NCBI RefSeq assembly: GCF_024679095.1
Contig: NC_066567.1
Span: forward strand, 9,015,617-9,079,616
Direction: 5' to 3'
From: Eriocheir sinensis
Lineage: Eukaryota > Arthropoda > Malacostraca > Decapoda > Varunidae
Length of the DNA stretch: 64,000 nt
The notes under the pieces were generated by a model. The model saw nothing but the letters and a program-made list of their open reading frames with translations. It did not search any database and was not told the DNA's origin. Both the position numbers and the translations under genes were made by a program. Below, piece by piece: positions 38,826 to 47,640 of this stretch. Within the stretch, counting starts at the first letter, position 1. Every line of letters begins with the position of its first letter.

Positions 38826-40054
38826 CGCAAACAGACTTAGTATCAAAATCTCTTTCCGTGTGTTTCTTCCTTGTTTGTGTGCATTTTTGTGTATGCGCGT
38901 TTTTTTTTTTTTTTTTGTGTAGATATATGTGCACTCCTTTACTTATGCATCATGTGTGTGTGTATGTATGAATGTGTATGTGTGTGTATGTGTATGCGTG
39001 TATGTGTGTACCCCTAGTCTAGTGTGTGTGGGGGGGTGGAGGGGGAGGAGTTCAGAGTGCAAATATATATGTACACACATAACATACTGCTTCCTTGTAC
39101 TAATGTGTCTTGTGTGCGTGCGTGTGTGCGTGCAGGGGGTGTGAGGGCGGCCCTGTGTGCGCGTCGCTGAACGAGGTGATGCCGGAGGAGCTGCCCAACT
39201 GCAGACACGGCGTGGTCATGGACTGGTGCGGCAACGCCAGGTGTGCTAAGGTGAGTCACAGGTGTGCAAAGGTGTGGGAAGGTGAATGGACAGGTATGGA
39301 CAGGCATGGGCAGATGTGTGTGTGCAGGTATGGACTGGTGTAGGAAGGAGTAAATAGCAAGTTGTGAGTAATAAGCGGACAGGTGTGGGTAGGTGAATAA
39401 GCAGGTGTGAACAGGTGTGAAAAGATGTAAACAGGTAAACTGACAGGTATAGACAGAGGTGTAAAAAGGGCCTACAGGTGACAGGTGTAAGTGTGAAACA
39501 TTGTAAAGTATAAAATAAGGTGTGAAAAAGCATGTGCAGCTGTATGTAGGTGGCTGTGTACGAGTGTTTCATAGTGGACACACAGAAACAAACAAACAAA
39601 CAAATAAACAAACACACAAACAAGCAAACAACAAAAGCATACGCCAAAGTTTAAACAGGATGGATACCGGTATATACTGGCAAGCGAGGAGGAGGAGGAG
39701 GAGGAAAGGGGATACACGTGTGATGAGAGACAAAATCATAATAACAACGAGAAGAAGAAAAAAAATGGATGAAGAAGTGAATATAAGAATGAAAAGATGA
39801 GGAAATTCAAAATAAAAACCCGGAGGAAAAAAAAAAGAATGTCGAAGGGAAAAAGGAACAAAGCCCCCCATCACACCAATAACCCCCCCCCCCATTAGTG
39901 ACCACCCTCATTTCTTCTTTTCCAGGGCCCGGGCCAGACCTGTGGAGGCCGCTGGAACGAGAACGGCTCCTGCGGCAAGGGCATGTACTGCGTCTGCGGG
40001 TACTGCGCCGGCTGCTCCAGGGACCTTGAGTGTGCCCTTGGGAGGTTCTGCTAA
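30083..40054 (+). CDS. Neuroparsin precursor (three coding exons, introns included in span)
   Basis: The joined exons 30083-30156, 39136-39250 and 39926-40054 encode 105 residues. Residues 9-24 form a hydrophobic signal core, and cleavage after Gly29 (Cys-Glu-Gly, satisfying the -3/-1 rule) would release a 76-residue peptide. That peptide has 12 cysteines, at positions 33, 47, 56, 61, 69, 79, 85, 87, 90, 93, 99 and 105. The segments DWCGNARCAKGPGQTCGG and CGKGMYCVCGYCAGC are typical of arthropod neuroparsins, which resemble the N-terminal domain of IGF-binding proteins. Neuroparsins are secreted neurohormones linked to reproduction and metabolism, with anti-gonadotropic roles in locusts; mosquito ovary ecdysteroidogenic hormone is a relative. 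GC-rich exons stand out from repeat-filled introns of 8979 and 675 bp. All junctions are GT-AG and keep frame. Alternative: another small IGFBP-like secreted peptide, which is less likely. Confidence 0.88.
30157..30500. repeat. (CT)n tracts with a ~105-bp higher-order duplication after exon 1
   Basis: Three CT runs (30164-30220, 30292-30343, 30423-30492). The intervening TCCGTATAGTAATTCTCTTT with ATTCATATTTT is duplicated. It starts directly at the splice donor. Confidence 0.95.
30685..31310. repeat. (GT)n and (CT)n tracts with duplicated spacers
   Basis: GT runs at 30703-30743 and 30830-30874 carry a duplicated spacer with GCACACTGAAT.CATAACCAG. CT runs at 31068-31150 and 31184-31222 carry a triplicated TCCTATATATTTGTTGTCAC spacer. 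Confidence 0.92.
31320..31510 (-). mobile_element. Short hairpin-rich dispersed element, copy A
   Basis: Contains CGACAGACCGATTCTATCGG followed at a short distance by GACCGAGTCGGTCTGTCG, a long imperfect inverted repeat. The outer part has CCTAGTATCACTAGG and GGGAGCACGGGC. The same core in opposite orientation lies at 33.5 kb. Confidence 0.6.
31510..32400. other. Intronic sequence, no gene seen
   Basis: Includes CT runs at 31741-31790, a GGAGGA/GAGA purine patch at 31950-32010, and AT-rich sequence after 32100. Confidence 0.45.
32400..32795. repeat. ~105-bp AT-rich tandem repeat, about four units
   Basis: Units contain AACAAGAAGAAAAAGAAAAC, CCGTCATTTATACGTTTTAA and TAGTAATAATAAAAATAATA. Copies two to four are nearly identical. 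Confidence 0.85.
32940..33970. repeat. ~240-bp tandem repeat, four units, in neuroparsin intron
   Basis: Units share GCAGTATGGATGGCTAATAA, ATTAGCAATATTTAAAGTTA, GTAAGCAAACTCCTGCCATG, CACAGTGTGCCACATTTTAC and AACGCAATCTATAAGGCTTC. Unit three holds the inserted hairpin-rich element. Confidence 0.85.
33512..33650 (+). mobile_element. Short hairpin-rich dispersed element, copy B, nested in a tandem array
   Basis: Opens ACACGCCAGTCCTCGTCGAC, carries GACCGACTCGGTCGGCTAGA and GAGTCGGTCTATCGGC, and ends in a C-homopolymer. It interrupts the third unit of the surrounding 32.95-33.97 kb array, which resumes at CTGCAGTATGGATGGC, so it is a clear insertion. Confidence 0.7.
33970..34290. other. GC-balanced intronic sequence, no gene assigned
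   Basis: Short open frames exist on both strands (about 85 codons), but none shows family motifs or clear splice sites. Confidence 0.35.
34290..34870 (+). repeat. Module element with four ~122-bp units
   Basis: Units contain GGTACGGAGGAAGGGTCAAG, ACCACCAGGGTCAGTAAACT and AGATGCCCAGAACTCCTACG, then AATTGGTGATCTATGTAATG as a longer spacer than at 20.5 kb. The leader CTATTCCCAAAGGCCAAAAA is present. Confidence 0.85.
34870..35385. other. GC-balanced unique sequence, no gene assigned
   Basis: Notable words are TTTGGCGCCAAGCAG and CAGATGTGAAGAG. Open frames are under 70 codons. It is one of the few longer non-repetitive patches in neuroparsin intron 2. Confidence 0.35.
35385..35570 (-). repeat. 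Single-unit module element
   Basis: On the plus strand as written it contains TTTGACAAGGCTTTCGTAGG, GGGCATTTCCAGAGGTAGTT, CCCGATTGATCCCTATTTTG and GCCTTTGGAAA. One module only. Confidence 0.8.
35570..36355. other. Mixed sequence with GGAGGA purine patch, no gene seen
   Basis: Purine-rich at 35970-36150. The rest is unique. No supported exon. Confidence 0.4.
36355..36545 (-). repeat. Single-unit module element
   Basis: Contains TTTGACAAGGCTCTCGTATG, GACCCTGGTGGTAGTCTGAC, CCCGATTGATCCCCTTTTTG and GTGAGGGGTGA. One module only. Confidence 0.8.
36600..36940. other. (CT)n then a short open segment with an acceptor-like start
   Basis: A CT run (36599-36663) leads into GCACCTGCAG and about 90 open bases ending in TGA. 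It resembles a 3' splice site next to an exon but shows no family motif. Treated as chance. Confidence 0.3.
36940..37510 (+). mobile_element. LINE remnant with an internal ~120-bp triplication
   Basis: Three successive blocks contain ATGCAAGAGTTAACCA or a variant, TCACTCT.TCATC and CTCTGGGACAACCT. These correspond to one segment of the 46-kb element (46.75-46.82 kb), so the block was amplified after insertion. The remnant then continues into CTTCCTACGACTTTAGTTCC and ACGAGCAGTGTGTAGCG. Confidence 0.7.
37625..38490. repeat. ~145-bp tandem repeat split by a LINE tail
   Basis: Five units share GACATTAAACTCTCATCCGT, GTGATGTCAGAAGGTCAGC, TTTCTTGCAGTG and GAGGGTCCCATGAGCAG. A minus-strand LINE tail (poly-T, AAACAGCTCAAGGGCAACAA, AAGCCCGCTAATCGCTGCTCC) at about 37928-38030 interrupts the array. 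The LINE insertion therefore postdates at least part of the amplification. Confidence 0.8.
38490..39135. other. Intronic sequence with GT runs before neuroparsin exon 2
   Basis: GT runs at 38790-38823 and GTGTATGT-type sequence at 38950-39135. The acceptor for exon 2 sits at the end of this tract. Confidence 0.6.
39136..39250 (+). CDS. Neuroparsin coding exon 2
   Basis: The acceptor is TGCAG ending at 39135, after a GT-repeat tract. The first base completes the Arg codon, then 38 codons run to a GTGAGT donor at 39251. The segment carries five cysteines (residues 27, 33, 47, 56, 61) and ends at the Cys-Ala-Lys that begins the conserved CAKGPG motif, so the intron splits that motif at phase 0. 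Cys27 may fall inside the signal peptide. Confidence 0.88.
39251..39925. other. Neuroparsin intron 3
   Basis: The 5' part is a loose ACAGGTGTG(A/G) repeat (39255-39490). (CAAA)n at 39587-39625 and a GGA patch follow, and a C run lies near 39885 before the acceptor tract. Confidence 0.75.
39926..40054 (+). CDS. Neuroparsin coding exon 3, with stop codon
   Basis: A pyrimidine-rich acceptor (TTCTTTTCCAG) ends at 39925. 42 codons and TAA follow, opening with GPGQTCGG and ending with Cys as the last residue. It carries eight of the twelve mature cysteines in family-typical spacing (C-x9-C-x5-C-x-C-x2-C-x2-C-x5-C-x5-C). No canonical AATAAA is obvious in the T-rich 3' flank, so the transcript end is not defined. 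Confidence 0.9.
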   Translation, partial: GPGQTCGGRWNENGSCGKGMYCVCGYCAGCSRDLECALGRFC

Positions 40055-40545
40055 GGGCTCGATCTCGTCCTCCGCCCTGACCTCCACCTCCACCTCGTCC
40101 TCGTCTTGCTGATGCTCCTCGTCCTCGTCTGTTCTCGTCTATGATCTCGTTTTCGTCCTTCTTATGATCTTGTTTTTGTTGGTTAATTTTTGTTTTGTTT
40201 TTGTTTTCTTGATCATGTGCTTTTTGCTGGGGTTTTTTTCTTAATTTCTTGTTTTTTTTTGTCTTTGTGTTCTTGTTTGTTTGTTTTGCTTCTTGCTTTC
40301 TTGTTTATGTGTTTTTGTTTTTGTCTCGTTTTTCTTCTGGTGTTTTTATGTCTTGTTTTGTTTCTTTATTTCTTGTTCCTCGTTCTCCTGGTTTTCTTTT
40401 TTTCTTGTTTTGTTTCCTTATTCCTCGTTCTCGTTCTCGTTCTCTTCCTTACGCACCTCGTCCTCGTCTCTCGGTTATCCTTTCCTCGTCGTCTTCATCG
40501 TTTTAATCCTCATCGTCCTCTTCCTCGTCCTCAACCAATTCATGG
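40055..40545 (+). other. T-rich 3' flank of neuroparsin (likely 3' UTR start)
   Basis: After the stop come CTCGTCCTC repeats and long T/G-rich sequence (TTTTGTTT, TTCTTGTTT). No canonical poly(A) signal is evident. Confidence 0.4.
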
Positions 40546-40975
40546 GTGCTTGGTGGCGCAGCTGTGAACGGTTGAGACTCCTGATCCAGTGTTCGAGACC
40601 CCGTGGCTTCGTCCGTGTCCTTGGTGGTGCTGGTGTTCCTTTGGTCAAGTGTTTGTGTGTTCGTACGTGTCCTTCATCAGGGTGCTTGGTGGCTCAACGG
40701 TACACATATGACCCTTGATCTGGAGGTACGGGGTTCGATAATTGCCCTTTCTTAACTTTGGTGGTGCAACTGCATGACCTTTGACCCCTGATCCGGTGGT
40801 ACAGGGTTCGTTTCCTCCTCTTTCTTGACCTCGTTTCCTGATGGGGCAGCTGTATGACCTATGACCCCTTTGGTACAGTGGTCAGGGTGCTCGTTTCTGA
40901 CCTTTCTTGACCTTTGTGTTCGGTGGTGCAGTGGTGCGACACGTGTTCCGGTGGTCATGTGTTCGAACCCGTTTT
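40545..40975 (+). repeat. Tandem tRNA-like degenerate modules downstream of neuroparsin
   Basis: About five successive modules of 60-110 bp each carry a box-A-like stretch (GGTGGCGCAGCTGTG, GGTGGCTCAACGGTAC, GGTGGTGCAACTGCATGACC, GGGGCAGCTGTATGACC, GGTGGTGCAGTGGTGCG). Each is followed by a box-B-like end (GTTCGAGACC, GGGTTCGATAATT, GGGTTCGTTTCC, GTTCGAACCC). They resemble SINE heads without bodies. No module folds as a full tRNA by eye, so none is called as a tRNA gene. Confidence 0.55.
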
Positions 40976-41059
40976 CATTTGGGTGCTGCTCGGTGGGGGA
41001 GGTAACACTCGTTTGTTTTCTGTAACTTGTCTTCTTATATATAAAAAAAAGTGTGGTGT

Positions 41060-41155
<96 letters not shown>
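41060..41155. repeat. (CT)n microsatellite
   Basis: About 45 CT units, followed by 400 bp of T/C-rich sequence. Confidence 0.97.
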
Positions 41156-41764
41156 GCGTAGCTCAAGAGGATTGCCATATCATGTTTTTGTTTTCTTTTT
41201 CTTTTTCTTGCTTTTTTCTTCTTCTATTTCTTGTCTTCTTTGTTTTGGTGAGTTTTTTTTCATCTTTCTTCGTTTTCTTTCTTTTTCGCTCTTTTTTCTT
41301 TAACTTTTTTTTTAGTTTTTCATTTCCTCTTTTTACTCATTTTCTTCGTTCTTCTTTTCATTCTTGTTTATTGTCTTTATTTTTTTTCATCATTATTCTT
41401 GTTACTGCCATTGTGTTTCTTGAATGTCTTTTCCTTCCCTTTCTTTTTTATATTCCTTCCTTTATCTCCTCCTCCTCCTCCTCTTCCTCCTCTTCCTCCT
41501 ACACATTCGTCTCTGCTTGTGGTATTTATAAGTTTCCTGGTTTCTTTTCTTTCTTTTTTTTCTACTGATTCTGTGCGTGGGTTTCATCAAAGTTGTCTTC
41601 CAATTAGTTTTCTTTTTTTCTTCGTGTGTTTCTGAGTCTTCTTGTTTTCCTTCAAATCCTCTTTTTCCCCACAAACTCTTTTCCTCCTTTCAAATATTTT
41701 CCTCCCGTAATGAATGAAGGAAAAGGAACAAAAAAAAAATTGATATCTCACTTTGATGCTAACG

Positions 41765-41856
<92 letters not shown>

Positions 41857-42174
41857 AGGTCAAAGTGAATCAGTTTAAGCCATTTTGTTTCATCTCTTTG
41901 TAAGGTTAAAAGCAACGTCGTAATTCATCTTTCCCCCTCTCCTTTTTCCTCCCTCTCTCCCTCCCTTCCCTCCCTTTCTCCCTCTCCCTCTCTATCTCCA
42001 TCTTCTCCCTCCCCTCCCCTTCCCTCTCACACTCACTTTTTTTTTCTCTCTCTCTCTCTGTCTTTCTTTCCCTTGTTTCTCTTCCCTCCTCCTCCTCCTC
42101 CTCCTCCTCCTCCTCCTCTTCCCCCCTTTCCTACATACTTAATTCTCACCCCCCACAATTTAACTTTACCACCC

Positions 42175-42248
<74 letters not shown>

Positions 42249-42420
42249 ACCACGCGAAGAAATAACATAATATGGTACGGTTTCTTTTTTTCTTCTTTTT
42301 TTGTGGATTTGGCGACACATAAATAAATAAATAAATAAAATGTTTCACTAAAAAGATATTACTATGATTTGGTTCAACGTTTAGCTCGCGCGCGTGTGTG
42401 AAAATATATAAAAAAGGTAA
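41155..42420. repeat. Pyrimidine-rich region with further (CT)n and (TCC)n runs
   Basis: CT runs at 41768-41850 and 42178-42243, and a TCC run at 42085-42118. Ends in (AAAT)n near 42320. No gene seen. Confidence 0.9.
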
Positions 42421-43460
42421 AAAAAATTATATAAGGGTTTCTGAAAATGTGTGTGATAGAGTTGGATGCTAAATTGGGAAAGCTTGTTAGGATCGGTTGG
42501 AAGCGTCTGTGGGTTTTGTTTTCTTCGTTATTCTTTTGTTTTGATTTTCTTGTTTTGCTTTGCGTTTGTGTTCCCGCTTTCCCTGGTCTTTGCTGTGTTG
42601 TTCTGCATTGCGTCTTTCCTCCTCCTCTTCCTCCTCCTCTTCTTCTTCTTATATATAGTTTTAGAGCGGTGTTTTGAGGGATCTAAGAGTGTTATTGAAG
42701 CCTGTTCTCACGATGGTCCTTTGGAGAGAGACTGAGAAGGAGAAGAAAGATTAAAGAAAGAGAGGAAAGAGAGAAAGGAGAAGGAGAAACAGAAGGAGAA
42801 AATAAGAAAGGAGGAGAAGAAAGACCAGAGAAAAAGAAGTTAAGAAGAAAAAGAAAGATCTGAAGAAGAAGAAAGAAAGAAGAAGGAGAAAAAAAAGACT
42901 AGAAGGAGTAGAAAGAAAGAAGAAAAGGAATAGAAAGAAAAAAATGAGGAGAAGAAAGACCAGAGAAAGAGAAAAAGAGGTTAGGAAGAAGAAGAAAATC
43001 CGAAGGAGGAGAAAGAAAAAAGGAGAAGGAGAAAAAAAAGCCCAGAAGGAGTAGAAAGGAGAAAGAGGAGAAGAAAAAAAAAGGAGAAGAAAGACCAGAG
43101 AAAGGTGAAAAGGGTCAACGCAATTCTGATGAAGCTTCACCGGTGACCCGAAACCGTTTCAAATTATATCCGGGGTAAAAAAATTAAATAAAAAAAATTA
43201 GACAAATAAAACGAGAAAAAGACAAAGTGGAATCCTCTTAAGGTGCGGCGTCACCCTTACTATTACTATCATTATTATCATTACTATTATTATTATTATC
43301 ATTATTGTTATTGTTGTTGTTGTTGCTGTTGTTGTTGTTCTGGCTGCTGCTGCTGCTGCTGCTTTGTGTCGCGCTTTTTGTGATAAAACTGACTGGTGCT
43401 CGCGAGGTCATGAGGAAGGTATACGAAAGGCAATAATTACAGTGTTAAGAGAGTTTTCAT
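42420..43460. other. T-rich then purine-rich sequence, then ATT/TTG runs
   Basis: Purine-rich 42730-43110 with a ~120-bp duplicated GAGAAGAAAGACCAGAGAAA block. (ATT)n and (TTG)n lie at 43258-43340 and (CTG)n at 43346-43360. No gene seen. Confidence 0.6.
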
Positions 43461-45735
43461 AAATAAATGTTCCGTTTATACACACCTGTTTCAATGGTCC
43501 TTCCTCCTTTTCTGACAGTAAGGGAAAAAATGTTCCGTTTATACTCGACTGTTTCAATGGTTCTTCCTCCTTTTCTGACAGTAAGGGAAAAAATGTTCCG
43601 TTTATACTCGACTGTTTCAATGGTCCTTCCTCCTTTTCTGACAGTAAGGGAAAAAATGTTCCGTTTATACTCGACTGTTTCAATGGTTCTTCCTCCTTTT
43701 GTGACAGTAAGGGAAAAAATGTTACGTTTATACTCGACTGTTTCAATGGTTCTTCCTCCTTTTCTGACAGTAAGTGAAAAAATGTTACGTTTATACACAC
43801 CTGTTTCAATGGTTCTTCCTCCTTTTCTGACAGCAAGTGAAAAAATGTTCCGTTTATACTCGACTGTTTCAATGGTTCTTCCTCTTTTTCTGACAGCAAG
43901 TGAAAAAATGTTCCGTTTATACTCGACTGTTTCAATGGTTCTTCCTCTTTTTCTGACAGCAAGGGAAAAAATGTTACGTTTATACACACCTGTTTCAATG
44001 GTTCTTCCTCCTTTTCTGACAGCAAGGGAAAAAATGTTACGTTTATACTCGACTGTTTCAATGGTTCTTCCTCCTTTTCTGACAGTAAGTGAAAAAATGT
44101 TCCGTTTATACGCGACTGTTTCAATGGTTCTTCCTCCTTTTGTGACAGTAAGTGAAAAAATGTTCCGTTTATACGCGACAGTTTCAATGGTTCTTCCTCC
44201 TTTTGTGACAGCAAGTGAAAAAATGTTACGTTTATACTCGACTGTTTCAATGGTTCTTCCTCCTTTTGTGACAGTAAGTGAAAAAATGTTCCGTTTATAC
44301 GCGACTGTTTCAATGGTTCTTCCTCCTTTTGTGACAGCAAGTGAAAAAATGTTCCGTTTATACTCGACTGTTTCAATGGTTCTTCCTCCTTTTGTGACAG
44401 TAAGTGAAAAATGTTCCGTTTATACTCGACTGTTTCAATGGTTCTTCCTCCTTTTCTGACAGTAAGGGAAAAATGTTCCGTTTATACTCGACTGTTTCAA
44501 TGGTTCTTCCTCCTTTTCTGACAGTAAGGGAAAAATGTTCCGTTTATACTCGACTGTTTCAATGGTTCTTCCTCCTTTTCTGACAGTAAGGGAAAAATGT
44601 TCCGTTTATACTCGACTGTTTCAATGGTTCTTCCTCCTTTTCTGACAGTAAGTGAAAAAATGTTCCGTTTATACTCGACTGTTTCAATGGTTCTTCCTCC
44701 TTTTGTGACAGTAAGTGAAAAAATGTTCCGTTTATACTCGACTGTTTCAATGGTTCTTCCTCCTTTTGTGACAGTAAGGGAAAAAATGTTCCGTTTATAC
44801 TCGACTGTTTCAATGGTTCTTCCTCCTTTTCTGACAGCAAGTGAAAAAATGTTCCGTTTATACTCGACTGTTTCAATGGTTCTTCCTCCTTTTCTGACAG
44901 CAAGTGAAAAAATGTTCCGTTTATACACACCTGTTTCAATGGTTCTTCCTCCTTTTCTGACAGTAAGTGAAAAAATGTTCCGTTTATACTCGACTGTTTC
45001 AATGGTTCTTCCTCCTTTTCTGACAGTAAGTGAAAAAATGTTCCGTTTATACTCGACTGTTTCAATGGTTCTTCCTCCTTTTCTGACAGTAAGGGAAAAA
45101 ATGTTACGTTTATACTCGACTGTTTCAATGGTTCTTCCTCCTTTTCTGACAGTAAGTGAAAAAAATGTTCCGTTTATACTCGACTGTTTCAATGGTTCTT
45201 CCTCCTTTTCTGACAGTAAGTGAAAAAAATGTTCCGTTTATACACACCTGTTTCAATGGTTCTTCCTCCTTTTGTGACAGCAAGGGAAAAAATGTTCCGT
45301 TTATACTCGACTGTTTCAATGGTTCTTCCTCCTTTTGTGACAGTAAGGGAAAAAATGTTCCGTTTATACACACCTGTTTCAATGGTTCTTCCTTCTTTTC
45401 TGACAGTAAGTGAAAAAATGTTCCGTTTATACTCGACTGTTTCAATGGTTCTTCCTCCTTTTGTGACAGTAAGGGAAAAAATGTTCCGTTTATACACACC
45501 TGTTTCAATGGTTCTTCCTTCTTTTCTGACAGTAAGTGAAAAAATGTTACGTTTATACTCGACTGTTTCAATAGTTCTTCCTCCTTTTCTGACAGCAAGG
45601 GAAAAAATGTTCCGTTTATACTCGACTGTTTCAATGGTTCTTCCTCCTTTTCTGACAGTAAGTGAAAAAATGTTACGTTTATACTCGACTGTTTCAATGG
45701 TTCTTCCTCCTTTTCTGACAGCAAGGGAAAAAAAG
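43460..45735. repeat. ~63-bp minisatellite, about 36 copies
   Basis: The unit is (A)nTGTT(C/A)CGTTTATAC, then TCGACTGTTTCAATGG or CACACCTGTTTCAATGG, TTCTTCCTCCTTTT(C/G)TGACAG and (T/C)AAG(T/G)G. A-run length varies by one or two bases. Because 63 is a multiple of 3, open frames of over 300 codons appear on both strands; these are repeat artefacts. Each unit holds a pyrimidine-rich acceptor-like site overlapping a donor-like GTAAGT or GCAAGT. Confidence 0.97.
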
Positions 45736-45749
45736 AAGACTAAAGGTTG

Positions 45750-46165
45750 GTATTAAAAGACACTATCGCTTCTCACATTAACAATTTCTAAAGGTCAAAG
45801 AGGGGGTCAGTCGAGTTCTAATGAGTGTTTCCTTAGATTCACGGTACAGAAGAAGGGTCAACTAACACCAGGGTCATAAAAGTACTCCTGGAAATGCCCA
45901 CAACTCCTACGAAAGCCTTGTCAAATGTGTGTTTCTTCAGGTTAATGGTACAGAAGAGGGGTCAACTAACACCAGGGTCATAAAAGTACTCCTGGAAATG
46001 CCCACAACTCCTACGAAAGCCTTGTCAAATGTGTGTTTCTTTAGGTTCATGGTACAGAAGTAGGGTCAACTAACACCAGGGTCATAAAAGTACTCCTGGA
46101 AATGCCCACAACTCCTACGAAAGCCTTGTCAAATAGGTGTTCTTGGGCGGCGAAATGTCTTATGA
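45750..46165 (+). repeat. Module element with three units, between minisatellite and LINE
   Basis: Leader TTTCTAAAGGTCAAAGAGGG, then units with GGTACAGAAGAAGGGTCAAC and CTCCTGGAAATGCCCACAAC, ending TTCTTGGGCGGCGAAATGTC. The 3' end abuts the truncated LINE. Confidence 0.85.
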
Positions 46166-46179
46166 TACGACCCTTAACC

Positions 46180-47016
46180 CCTTGACAACGAATTTCCTAC
46201 ACAGTCAGACATCACCAAACTACAGAAATGGATCAAAAAGTGTCTGCTACAATTCAATGAAGAGAAATGTAAAGTCCTGCACACCTTACCACATGGGAAA
46301 CACTCCACTATCCACCACAGAGGCAGAGAAAGACATGGAGTATAGTTACCAGGCTACCAGTGAAAGCCAAATCCTTGCCAATCGCAGCGGACGGGTGAAG
46401 TTATACAATACAATACTTAAGCTGTATATGCACAGTTGCTGTCCATATACAGGGGCCTTGTCCGCCCTCGTATGGAGTATGCATCTCATGTGTGGGGGGG
46501 CTCCACTCACACAGCTCTTCTGGACAGAGTGGAGGCAAAGGCTCTTCGTCTCATCAGCTCTCCTCCTCATACTGATAGTCTTCTACCTCTTAAATTCCGC
46601 CGCAATGTTACCTCTCTTTCTATCTTCTATCGATATTTCCACGCTGACTGCTCTTCTGAACTTGCTAACTGCATGCCTCCCCCCCTCCCGCGGCCCCGCT
46701 GCACTCGACTTTCTACTCATGCTCATCCCTATACTGTCCAAACCCCTTATGCAAGAGTTAACCAGCATCTTCACTCTTTCATCCCTCACGCTGGTAAACT
46801 CTGGAACAATCTTCCTTCATCTGTATTTCCTCCTGCCTACGACTTGAACTCTTTCAAGAGGAGGGTATCAGGACACCTCTCCTCCCGAAACTGACCTATC
46901 TTTCGGCCACCTCTTTGGATTCTTTTTAGGAGCAGCGAGTAGCGGGCTTTTTTTTATTAATGTTTACTTTTTTGTGCCCTTGAGCGGTCTCCTTTGCTGT
47001 AAAAAAAAAAAAAAAC
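46180..47016 (+). mobile_element. Jockey/CR1-like LINE, 5'-truncated, longest copy
   Basis: Reverse-transcriptase remnants are readable: LQKWIKKCLLQFNEEKCKV near 46218-46275, then after a frame change HMGNTPLSTTEAEKDMEY. The thumb/C-terminal region at 46436-46894 has YRGLVRPRMEYASHVWGG and HAGKLWNNLPSSV, with a stop after HLSSRN. A 3' UTR with GGAGCAGCGAGTAGCGGGC, a T run, CCCTTGAGCGGTCTCC and an A tail ends near 47016. Frame breaks and lost N-terminal domains make it a dead copy. Confidence 0.8.
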
Positions 47017-47640
47017 AGAGCTGTAAATAGGCCTTTCGATCACCCTGGTACCTCTTTCTCCTTTCTTTCTATTCCTTCTGGCCTTTTTTCTCCTTCTCCT
47101 TCTTTCTTTCTCCTCCTTCATATCTTTCTTCTTCTTCCTAACCTCTTTTTCTCTTTCTCTGGTCTTTCTTCTTCTTCTTTCTTATACTCAAAATTCAGTT
47201 TATAAAGTTCCGTTTCAGTTTCGTCGCTCCAGAATCAAGCCTGACATGTCTCTATATTTGTGAGTTGGTATCGTGACCCGAGGCAGTGATCGTGTCAACA
47301 AGGTCACGAATTTCTGAGCCTGACGTATGGCCGATGGTTCCTTCTTGACATGGCCGTGTTTGCTCGCCCTTGGAATTATTGGCCTCCATCACTCCCACCC
47401 AAACATTCTTCACGAGTTTATGTTACGAGGTTTAATGGCTGTGGTGATGTTTGCCTTCCATTTCCTAGGCTATTGAGTGCGCTGGGATCCCACTGCATCA
47501 TCTTTATGGCATCCTCTGTTTTATTTTCATTTTTCTATTTAGTTTCATTTATTTATCATTATTTATATTTATATTTATGTTTTATCCTTTCTTGGAGCAG
47601 CATAATATCGTGGCCATTATTTATAGATGTTCTTATTTAG
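47016..47640. other. Unique sequence, no gene assigned
   Basis: T/C-rich to 47190, then balanced sequence. The 96-codon frame at 47350-47640 has no recognisable motif. Confidence 0.35.

Noticed and set aside
43408..45756. Open frames of 200-330 codons on both strands
   Set aside because: They exist only because the minisatellite period (63 bp) is a multiple of three. Peptides repeat a 21-residue unit on both strands with no family signature.
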